The position numbers were made by a program, and so were the translations under genes. Of a stretch of DNA of 57,058 nt, positions 50,392-57,058 are shown in pieces. Numbering within the stretch: the stretch's first letter is position 1; the number at the start of each line of letters is the position of its first letter. The DNA is from Chryseobacterium sp. ON_d1 (GTDB lineage Bacteria; Bacteroidota; Bacteroidia; Flavobacteriales; Weeksellaceae). A model generated the notes under the pieces. It worked only from the letters and a program-made list of their open reading frames with translations. It did no database searches and was not told the origin of the DNA. Location of the stretch: NCBI RefSeq assembly GCF_006829085.1, contig NZ_BJTC01000022.1:1-57058 (forward strand). The letters are read 5' to 3'.

Positions 50392-51390
50392 ATGAAAGAC
50401 AGGATCATCAATGTAATGGCAGCCTTCGAATCTGAGAATATCGGAAAATCTTTTCCGCTGGATTACTGTCTGCCGCTTTATCACAGTGTCTCAGATAAAG
50501 AGCTTCCTCATTTAAAACATGTGATCCGCTACAAGAATATCCAACAGTTTGAAGAAGACCTGGATCATTTTTCAAAGAATTTTCAGTTTGTAAGCTGGCA
50601 GGAGTTCAAAGATTGTATGTCGGGAAATTTTAAACCTGCTAAAAAGATCGCTTTGCTTACTTTTGATGACGGTTTCAGAGAGTTTTATGACGTAGCCGCT
50701 CCCATCTTGGAACGTAAAGGAATTTATGCCTGTAATTTTATTAATCCTGCTTTCATTGATAATAAAGAGATGATGTTCCGGTGTAAGGCAAGTCTGCTTG
50801 CAGATGCTGTTGGGAAAATAAAAACCATAGATCCCGAAGTTTATTTTATCTTATCGCTTAAAAATACAGACAGACACGTTTTACAGAAGAAAATTTTAAC
50901 AATCAATTATCAGGAAAAAGAGATCCTGGACCGGCTTGCAGGCAAACTTGAAGTGGATTTTAAAGCCTACTCCAGAGAATATAAACCTTATTTGAGTACC
51001 GAAGAACTAAAACAACTTACAAGTAAAGGTTTCGGAATCTCATCGCATAGTTGGGATCACCCAAAATACGGAGATTTATCTTTAAAAGAACAAATGGAAA
51101 CAACGGATAAAACTTTTGCCTATTTAAAAGAAAATAGTTTCTTATACGAAAGTTTTGCATTTCCGTTCACTGATTTTGAAGTAGGAAAAGATTTTTTTGA
51201 TGAACTTTATAAAAATGAAGAAATCTACTGCAGCTTCGGATGTGCTGGTATAAAGCTTGACAGTGTGAAGAAAAACTTTCAAAGAATCCCAATGGAAATG
51301 GGAGAGAGTGGAGCGCAGATATTGAGAAAAGAAATTGCTTATTTCAGACTGAAAAAATGGATGAATAAAAATACGATTGTGAGAAAATGA
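50392..51390 (+). CDS. Polysaccharide deacetylase family protein (NodB domain)
   Basis: This 332-residue protein has the NodB motifs LLTFDDGFREFYD (Asp92 and Asp93) and SSHSWDHPKYG near 222-230, which give the Asp-His-His metal site. SFAFPFTDFEVG near 260 replaces the usual RxPY motif. Such enzymes remove N-acetyl groups from cell-surface glycans. The ATG at 50392 is chosen over a TTG 30 bases upstream. Its stop overlaps the next start (ATGA), so it is coupled to a GNAT gene. The pair suggests glycan editing. Confidence 0.85.
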   Translation: MKDRIINVMAAFESENIGKSFPLDYCLPLYHSVSDKELPHLKHVIRYKNIQQFEEDLDHFSKNFQFVSWQEFKDCMSGNFKPAKKIALLTFDDGFREFYDVAAPILERKGIYACNFINPAFIDNKEMMFRCKASLLADAVGKIKTIDPEVYFILSLKNTDRHVLQKKILTINYQEKEILDRLAGKLEVDFKAYSREYKPYLSTEELKQLTSKGFGISSHSWDHPKYGDLSLKEQMETTDKTFAYLKENSFLYESFAFPFTDFEVGKDFFDELYKNEEIYCSFGCAGIKLDSVKKNFQRIPMEMGESGAQILRKEIAYFRLKKWMNKNTIVRK

Positions 51391-52463
51391 TAGTGCTGAA
51401 AACATATAACAGAAAAGAACTGGAAGATTTTATATCCTCCGGAACTTATCAGCAATATGATTTTCTTCCTGTCACAAAGCATCGGGCGCTGTCTCATATC
51501 CGGAATCCCAAAGCATCTGATGAAGATACGCTTCTTATTCTGGCTCTTTATGAAGAAAAACTGATTGGTTATGTCGGATGTTTTCCGGATAATTTTAATA
51601 TTGATGGACAAGAAATCCGCTATGTCTGGCTCAGTACATTATATGCGGATCCGGAATACAGAAAAAAAAGACCTGCGAAAGCTCTGTTGAAAAAAGCTTT
51701 TGAAGAGTACGATGGGAAAATCGCCATTACAGAATTTACCAAAGAAGCAGAAGCACTTTACAATATTATGGGAGTATTTGAGTATGTCTTTCCTAAAGAA
51801 GGAAAGCGTTATTATTTCAGAACAGATGCTGCTAAAATGATTCCCGAAAAAAAACCGGGAACGCAATCTCTGAAGCCACTTTTAAAAATTCTGGATGTTG
51901 CAACCAATGGACTGATCTCAATAAAAAATCTTTCCACACAGAAACCGGATTTCAAATATGAAATGCTTGATAGAATCGATCAGGAAAGTGCTGTTTTCAT
52001 TAATGGATTTCCTAACAAGCGTAATGCAGATGAGATTAACATCTTTATAGACAATCCCTGGGTGCTGGAGGGCAAAAAAGATGACCAATACTTTTTTTCG
52101 AGTTTTGCCGGGACATTTAAATACTTCTGGATTAAAATCTTTGATCAAACCAATAAACTTACATCTTGTTTTCTGTTGCAGCTCCGTGATGACTATCTTA
52201 AAATACCTTATCTTTTTACGGATAGTAATTCAGATGAGGTTGTCCGTTTTTTAAATTACTTCATCATTACCCATAAAGTGAAAGGCTTCACCTCTTATCA
52301 AACCGGATTAAACAAAGCGATACAAAACTCAAAAGTATTTTCCCATATCTACGAGCGTGATTTCAGAAGAGAATATCTTTTCCATAAGAACCTTTTGGCA
52401 CTATTACACGATAATTTTAACCCAAACTATCAGGATGGCGACGGAGATTGTATGATGACGTAA
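51387..52463 (+). CDS. GNAT-type acyltransferase, two-domain
   Basis: This 358-residue protein has an N-terminal GNAT domain (about 5-150): RYVWLSTLYADPEYRKKRPA with the acetyl-CoA loop, then AITEFTKEAEALYNIMGVFE. The C-terminal part (about 195-345) contains INIFIDNPWVLEGKKDDQYF and a second GNAT-like fold, as in larger sugar or aminoglycan N-acetyltransferases. It overlaps the deacetylase gene by four bases. A deacetylase-acetyltransferase pair suggests remodelling of an amino sugar on a surface polysaccharide. Confidence 0.78.
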   Translation: MIVLKTYNRKELEDFISSGTYQQYDFLPVTKHRALSHIRNPKASDEDTLLILALYEEKLIGYVGCFPDNFNIDGQEIRYVWLSTLYADPEYRKKRPAKALLKKAFEEYDGKIAITEFTKEAEALYNIMGVFEYVFPKEGKRYYFRTDAAKMIPEKKPGTQSLKPLLKILDVATNGLISIKNLSTQKPDFKYEMLDRIDQESAVFINGFPNKRNADEINIFIDNPWVLEGKKDDQYFFSSFAGTFKYFWIKIFDQTNKLTSCFLLQLRDDYLKIPYLFTDSNSDEVVRFLNYFIITHKVKGFTSYQTGLNKAIQNSKVFSHIYERDFRREYLFHKNLLALLHDNFNPNYQDGDGDCMMT

Positions 52464-52518
52464 GTAGAATAAGGAATTATCACATATCAATTATCGATCA
52501 TCATTTATAAAAAAACAA

Positions 52519-52550
52519 ACGCCTGATAATACTACCAGGCGTATGTTTTT
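52519..52550. terminator. Terminator between the GNAT-type gene and the M16 peptidase gene
   Basis: ACGCCTG (52519-52525) pairs with CAGGCGT (52536-52542). An A run on the left and a T run on the right (52545-52552) make it suitable for both strands. Confidence 0.85.
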
Positions 52551-55418
52551 TTAATGTCCGAAAATATCTTTCAGACTTACTTCTTTGAATGTTCCCATTT
52601 TGTTGACGGCTTCCATATCCAGATTTTCTTTTTTTCCGATAATGGCTGTATTAAACTGCACCGGTTTGATTTCTGTGTGATAGAAATGTTTGATATCTTC
52701 AAATTTCAGGCTTTGGATCTGCTCATAAATATCCTTTCTGAAATCATGATAAATATTAAGCTTTCTCAATCTTAAAGTGTTGAAAAATATATTGTTTCGG
52801 GTAACTCTTGTTGAAGCAATCTGTTTCAGGGCTGCATTCTTTGCATTTTCAAACTGAATAGGTACTTCAGGAAGTTCTGTCATCAGTTCATTCAGGGTAT
52901 CCACCGCAATCATCAGTTTGTCCGGTTGGGTTCCGATATAAGTAGTAACGTAGTCAGGATGGTTAAGCTCAGAATTTGCTGCATAGGAAACATATGCTGA
53001 ATAGGCGAGACTTTTACTTTCACGGATCTCCTGGAACACAATCGAAGACAATCCTCTTCCGAAATATTCATTAAATACATTGATCTTTCCAAAATGATTA
53101 GGATTCACCTCATTTCCTTTCCCGATCTTACTCATTTCCATCTGAACCATATCATAATTGATGAAATTGACGTTTCCTCCTGTTGCAGGTTCAGGATATT
53201 CCTTGGCATCAGGGATCTGAAGACTTTCAGGTTCTACATACCTTCCGATATATTTCTTGAAATTTTCAAAGTCTTTACCATAGAAAAATACCTGGTAAGG
53301 ATATTTGAAAAGCTTTTTCATTCTGTTGGTAAATATTTCCGCTGAACTGTTTTCAAGTTCTTCTTTGGAGATAACGTCTGTAAAACGGGAATGGCTTCCC
53401 AGTTTGGTATAATTATTTAAAGCCGTTATAATACGGTTTTTATCCTTCTTTACTGCCTGGCGGTTTTCCAGTACTGTTCCAACAAACTGCCTGTAGATTT
53501 CCTGATCAGGTTTTACATGATACATCCAGTGCTGCAGAAGAGCAATTCCTTTTTCTATATTCTCCTCCAGCCCGCTTAAAGAGATGGTCAGTTGGTCATT
53601 GGTTGTTTTAAAATCATTACTGATTCCTATTTTGAAAAATTCCTTTTTTAAATCTTCAGGCGAAAGTGTATCCGTTCCCAGATATTGAAGAAGCTGGGTA
53701 GAAATTCCCAGATCTCTGTCATGATCACTTCCCAAAGGAAAAATAAAATGCAGCTGAGCAATATCGTTGTATTTGTTCTTTACAAAACTCAGTTTTTTTC
53801 CGTCAAGCTGATCTGTGAGAATTTCTTTTTGATAATCAATAAATTCAGGTTTGATATCCTCCGTTTTATCAGCTAGAATCTCTCTTAAAAATTCAGACTG
53901 AATATCACGGTTAATTTTAACAGGGGTGATTCCTGGATTTTCAACCCTGACCAATTTGTCGTTGACTCCTTTTTCTTTATTGATCACAACATAGTTTTCC
54001 CGGAAAAAATCGTTAGCAAAATTCACCACATCTTCTTTGGTAAATGCTGCATATTCATCCATTTCATTCAGTTCTTCTTCCCATGTTCTGCCCTTTATGT
54101 AAGTATCATAGAGATTGGTGGCCAGTCCTTCAGCCGTTTCAAGTCCTTTCATTCTCTGAAGTTTGAAATCATTGATGATAGACGGCAGTATCCAATCGGG
54201 AAAGTCTCCTTTCTTGATCAGTTCAATTTCATCCAGTACCATATTCTTTGCTTCCTCCAGCGTTTGTGTTTCCTTAGGAACTGCAACGATAGAAAAATAT
54301 CCATACTGCCTTAAGCCTACTGAAAAGGCTTGTGCCCAAAGCATTTTCTGAGTCTGATTAATATGTAGATCCAATAGTCCTGCCTCCCCTCTGTTGCTAA
54401 GAATATTGGCGACTACATCAGCCAGCATAGCCTCTCTCGTTCCATAGCTGTCCGTTCTCCATGCCAGCTGAGTGCGTGGAGTAGTGGGGCTTTTTACCGT
54501 TCTGGTTACCACTTCTGTAATAGGACTTTCAATGACAGGGGTCTTTTTAGGGAGTTCTTTATAAGGCAGGGCCCCAAAATATTGGTCGATCAGTTGAATC
54601 GTCTTTTCAAAATCAAGATCTCCAACCAATACCATTGCATAATTATTAGGAACATAATATTCATCAAAATACTTGTGAATAGCCTTCATAGAAGGGTTTT
54701 TTAAATGTTCAGGCCTTCCCAGCGTTGTCTGCTGTCCATTAGGGTGGGTAGGGAAAAGAGCATCCATCAATTCATAATTCACGAGTCTGGTATCATTATC
54801 CTGTGCTCTGTTGAACTCCTCATATACAGATTCCAATTCGGTATGGAAAAGGCGGAGTACAATTTCAGAGAACCTTTCCTTTTCTATTTTCAGCCATTTC
54901 TCAAGCTCGTTGTTCGGAATATTGTTTTTATAAACCGTTTCATCAAACCAGGTGTGAGCATTTGTTCCGCTTGCTCCCAGAGAAGAAATTGCCTTGTCAT
55001 ACTCATTGGCAATGGCATACTGACTGGCTTCCTGAGAAATTTCATCAATCTTTTTATAGATTTCCTTTTTCTTTTCAGGATCCTGTTCTGCCTTGTGGTC
55101 TTCATACAGTGCTGAGATCTGATCAAGAAGTTCTTTTTCCTTTTCCCAGTTCTGGGTTCCGATTTTGGAAGTCCCTTTAAACATCATATGCTCAAGATAA
55201 TGAGCCAGGCCTGTGTTATCAGCCGGATCATTATTACTTCCTGTTCTTACCGGAATAAAGGTTTGTATTCTCGGAGCATCAAAATTCTGAGCAAGAAAAA
55301 CCTTTAATCCATTCTTCAAAGTATAGATTCTGACGTTATTTTCGTCGTTTGTTACTGTAATATATTCGTAATGGTTTTTATCTGTGTGAACCGTTTCCTT
55401 ATATTTTCTGTCTGTCAT
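52551..55418 (-). CDS. M16 family zinc metallopeptidase (insulinase/pitrilysin-like)
   Basis: This 955-residue peptidase has the inverted zinc motif HxxEH (HYLEH: His73, Glu76, His77) in GLAHYLEHMMFKGTSK, and the distal Glu in LESVYEEFNRAQDN near 198. It has the long M16 form with active and inactive halves, the second half having no HxxEH. No signal peptide is visible, so a cytoplasmic peptide-degrading role is likely. It starts 53 bases before its promoter-like AT-rich spacer and stands alone. Confidence 0.93.
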   Translation of the reverse strand: MTDRKYKETVHTDKNHYEYITVTNDENNVRIYTLKNGLKVFLAQNFDAPRIQTFIPVRTGSNNDPADNTGLAHYLEHMMFKGTSKIGTQNWEKEKELLDQISALYEDHKAEQDPEKKKEIYKKIDEISQEASQYAIANEYDKAISSLGASGTNAHTWFDETVYKNNIPNNELEKWLKIEKERFSEIVLRLFHTELESVYEEFNRAQDNDTRLVNYELMDALFPTHPNGQQTTLGRPEHLKNPSMKAIHKYFDEYYVPNNYAMVLVGDLDFEKTIQLIDQYFGALPYKELPKKTPVIESPITEVVTRTVKSPTTPRTQLAWRTDSYGTREAMLADVVANILSNRGEAGLLDLHINQTQKMLWAQAFSVGLRQYGYFSIVAVPKETQTLEEAKNMVLDEIELIKKGDFPDWILPSIINDFKLQRMKGLETAEGLATNLYDTYIKGRTWEEELNEMDEYAAFTKEDVVNFANDFFRENYVVINKEKGVNDKLVRVENPGITPVKINRDIQSEFLREILADKTEDIKPEFIDYQKEILTDQLDGKKLSFVKNKYNDIAQLHFIFPLGSDHDRDLGISTQLLQYLGTDTLSPEDLKKEFFKIGISNDFKTTNDQLTISLSGLEENIEKGIALLQHWMYHVKPDQEIYRQFVGTVLENRQAVKKDKNRIITALNNYTKLGSHSRFTDVISKEELENSSAEIFTNRMKKLFKYPYQVFFYGKDFENFKKYIGRYVEPESLQIPDAKEYPEPATGGNVNFINYDMVQMEMSKIGKGNEVNPNHFGKINVFNEYFGRGLSSIVFQEIRESKSLAYSAYVSYAANSELNHPDYVTTYIGTQPDKLMIAVDTLNELMTELPEVPIQFENAKNAALKQIASTRVTRNNIFFNTLRLRKLNIYHDFRKDIYEQIQSLKFEDIKHFYHTEIKPVQFNTAIIGKKENLDMEAVNKMGTFKEVSLKDIFGH

Positions 55419-56580
55419 ATATAAAACTCATTTCATTCCTTAGCAACCGGAATGCACTACAAATGTAAGGAATCAAAAAAAATGTCAGCTGCTTTTTATC
55501 ATTATTACATCTATTGTTATAGTTGAAAAGGTGAATCATTCTACAGAAACGGTTTTCCAATCCTGCATACACTCATATATCTATACTACATTTATATATG
55601 GCATCACTACAATTTCATCCATCCAACTCTCAAGCCCTCATACTCTCAGACTCTCCAACATTTTCAGGAGCTTTCTCCTGCTATTCATTCCTACTCCTCG
55701 CGCCTGTGCTCTCCGGTGCTCAAGCCCACCACTTTCAAACTTTTGCTGCGGGGTATCCATTTCTATCAGGGCTAGGGGGGAATTATGAATTATGAATTAT
55801 GAATTATGAATGATGAATGATGAATGATGAATGATGAGGTTAGGATTATTGAGTTGCGGGTTGCGGGTTTCCAGGTATAAAAGGAACATTGGTGTTGAAT
55901 TTTCATATTGCTGGTTTCTATAGAGGAATCCCAATACCCTTAAAGGCTGTAAGTTGACAGAATAATATCTAAGATTTTTTTTAACAGTTAGTATTAGCAG
56001 TGTCATGCTGAGCCGAGTCGAAGCATTTTAATTAATTACGGTATACGAGGTAAATTCTATTACTCTTCTATACATAATATAAATATACTCTTTAGCATTT
56101 CCAATCCTTTCCATCCTATATATAATATAAATGTATATAATAAAATAGGAACTCCTTCTCTGTGTAAATCTGTGAGATCTGTGGGCAATCATCATCCCCA
56201 TACATGAAAATCAACAATCTCCCTTCATTATATAATATATATGATCTTCCATCAATAGGAACGGGCTAAAATCCAGAGCTTCGTCGAAGTACGCCCGTTT
56301 AGCAAAAAAGAACCCCTTAACTCGGCTTTAGCCAAAACTTATATATAGGTTATTAATTTAAAAAAGCCATTCTATATAATTCTATATACCTCATTTTGAT
56401 CCTTTCACACCCCAAAACCCCGCATCCCGTACCCCGAATCACGCTTCTCATCCTCTCCACCGCTCCAACTCTCCAACCCTCGAACGCTCTCACCCGATCC
56501 TCCAAACAAATGTTTAAAATTTTTCACCCTGCGTTCCAGCTGATTAGGGCAAAATATTGTTTCAATATGAAATTTATGTT
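55419..56580. other. 1.16-kb gene-poor region with repeats before the rRNA promoters
   Basis: No credible gene is found; the short frames lack recognisable motifs. The content is a patchwork: C-rich, pyrimidine-biased stretches (55610-55750 and 56400-56510), a heptamer array (55780-55835), and dispersed-repeat words GTCATGCTGAGCCGAGTCGA near 56003, GGAACGGGCTAAAATCCAGA near 56258 and CTGTGAGATCTGTGGG near 56170. It looks like an accumulation zone for intergenic repeats next to the rRNA operon. Confidence 0.6.
55780..55835 (+). repeat. Heptanucleotide tandem repeat, GAATTAT x4 then GAATGAT x4
   Basis: Eight contiguous 7-base units: four GAATTAT (55780-55807) followed by four GAATGAT (55808-55835). 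This has the same unit length as the array upstream of the OsmC gene but an unrelated sequence. Confidence 0.9.
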
Positions 56581-56588
56581 AAATAAAC

Positions 56589-56619
56589 TTGCGTAGTGTA
56601 TGTGAAGTTTCTATCTTTG
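56589..56619 (+). promoter_or_regulatory. rRNA operon promoter P1 (predicted)
   Basis: TTG at 56589-56591, then 20 bases, then TATCTTTG at 56612-56619; matches the Bacteroidetes TTG/TAnnTTTG pattern. First of three tandem promoters before the 16S gene. Confidence 0.7.
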
Positions 56620-56735
56620 CCCCACTGAAAACGTGAGTAGATCAGTAGCGCAGGAGAGCCTTTAGATGGGCAAAAACATTATTACTTCAAAAAAGAAACA
56701 GGCGGAAAAAACTTTAAACTTTTTTTTAAAAAGAG

Positions 56736-56765
56736 TTGCGGGATAAAAAAGAGTTTGTATCTTTG
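56736..56765 (+). promoter_or_regulatory. rRNA operon promoter P2 (predicted)
   Basis: TTG at 56736-56738, then 19 bases, then TATCTTTG at 56758-56765. Confidence 0.75.
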
Positions 56766-56860
56766 CAGTCCCAATTAAGGGAGCGCAGGAGTAGGATGAT
56801 TGAGGTTTGGTAAAGGAATTAAAGTTACTTAAAAAAACTTTAAAATTTTCTTTAAAACAT

Positions 56861-56891
56861 TTGGTCATTAAGAAATAAAGTTTTACTTTTG
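56861..56891 (+). promoter_or_regulatory. rRNA operon promoter P3 (predicted)
   Basis: TTG at 56861-56863, then 20 bases, then TACTTTTG at 56884-56891. It is the closest to the 16S start, about 140 bases away. Confidence 0.7.
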
Positions 56892-57030
56892 CACTCGCAA
56901 ATACGGAGCGACACTGACAGAGAGATTGCTTCGTTAAAAGCGAAAGATATAAAGATCATTGACATACAATATAACAACCAAGTAAGGAAAAACTAAAGCG
57001 TTAAAAACTTTGAGTGAGTCAGACAAACAT

Positions 57031-57058
57031 ACAATGGAGAGTTTGATCCTGGCTCAGG
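57031..57058 (+). rRNA. rrs: 16S ribosomal RNA, first 28 bases (cut by window edge)
   Basis: ACAATGGAGAGTTTGATCCTGGCTCAGG contains the universal 27F site AGAGTTTGATCCTGGCTCAG. The rest of the gene lies to the right of the window. Confidence 0.95.

Noticed and set aside
55531..55795. Two overlapping short frames in the spacer before the rRNA operon
   Set aside because: The composition is C-rich low-complexity repeat and the translations have no domain or signal typical of a small protein.

Overview
The window looks like a chromosomal segment of a Flavobacteriia member, most likely Chryseobacterium or a close Weeksellaceae relative. I infer this from the AT-rich intergenic DNA, the many TAnnTTTG (-7) promoter boxes, the lack of clear Shine-Dalgarno sequences, a Bacteroidetes-type (subtype iii) type VI secretion set (TssO/TssR/TssD), an S46 dipeptidyl-peptidase, an NlpE-like lipoprotein and Flavobacteriia-style dispersed repeats. 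No species-level claim is made.

Layout. 1-235: end of an IS3-family insertion sequence. 276-3211: glycine betaine/proline ABC importer operon (ATPase, permease, lipoprotein) behind a long, hairpin-rich leader. 3741-10862: small stress and detoxification genes (DUF1304, Crp/Fnr regulator, DoxX, AhpD-like, cyclase, aldo/keto reductase, and a four-gene quinone reductase/SDR/ABM/PfpI operon). 11177-16152: phosphoesterase, LysR regulator, two GNATs, a second aldo/keto reductase, nitronate monooxygenase. 16194-19453: envelope operon (Nudix, acyltransferase, lipoprotein, Mpl-like Mur ligase). 19961-25375: a curli (csg) operon with a 22-unit curlin, a probable nucleator, a CsgH-CsgE fusion, CsgF, a CsgG with an added C-terminal barrel-like domain, and a PD40 lipoprotein. 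25637-26287: a convergent LuxR-type regulator with a degenerate receiver, comparable to CsgD. 26501-29467: OsmC behind an 18-copy heptamer tract, RNase G, a 29-residue basic ribosomal-type protein, and HU.

29786-42085 is a type VI secretion (T6SSiii) island: an orphan LuxR regulator with Glu at the phosphoacceptor position, divergent from two TssO-like proteins, a PKD protein and TssR, followed by TssH/ClpV, a lytic transglycosylase, a SanA/YdcF-type protein and three near-identical tssD (Hcp) genes. Each tssD has the same promoter carrying two GTCGTA-N4-TACGAC-type palindromes exactly 21 bp apart, which I consider the most interesting signal in the window. The sheath, baseplate and spike genes are not here and must lie elsewhere.

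42392-55418: DNA polymerase I, a zinc-ribbon membrane protein, an orphan Imm22-like immunity protein, MgtC, an NlpE-like lipoprotein, S46 peptidase (DPP11-like), a polysaccharide deacetylase/GNAT pair, and an M16 peptidase. 55419-56580 is gene-poor and repeat-rich. The window ends with three tandem promoters and the first bases of a 16S rRNA gene, so an rRNA operon starts at the right edge.

Two systems that display or deliver protein at the cell surface (curli and T6SS) each sit beside a LuxR-type regulator lacking the canonical receiver Asp, and both target promoters carry repeats two helical turns apart at similar distances upstream. I infer a shared regulatory style; it is not demonstrated.
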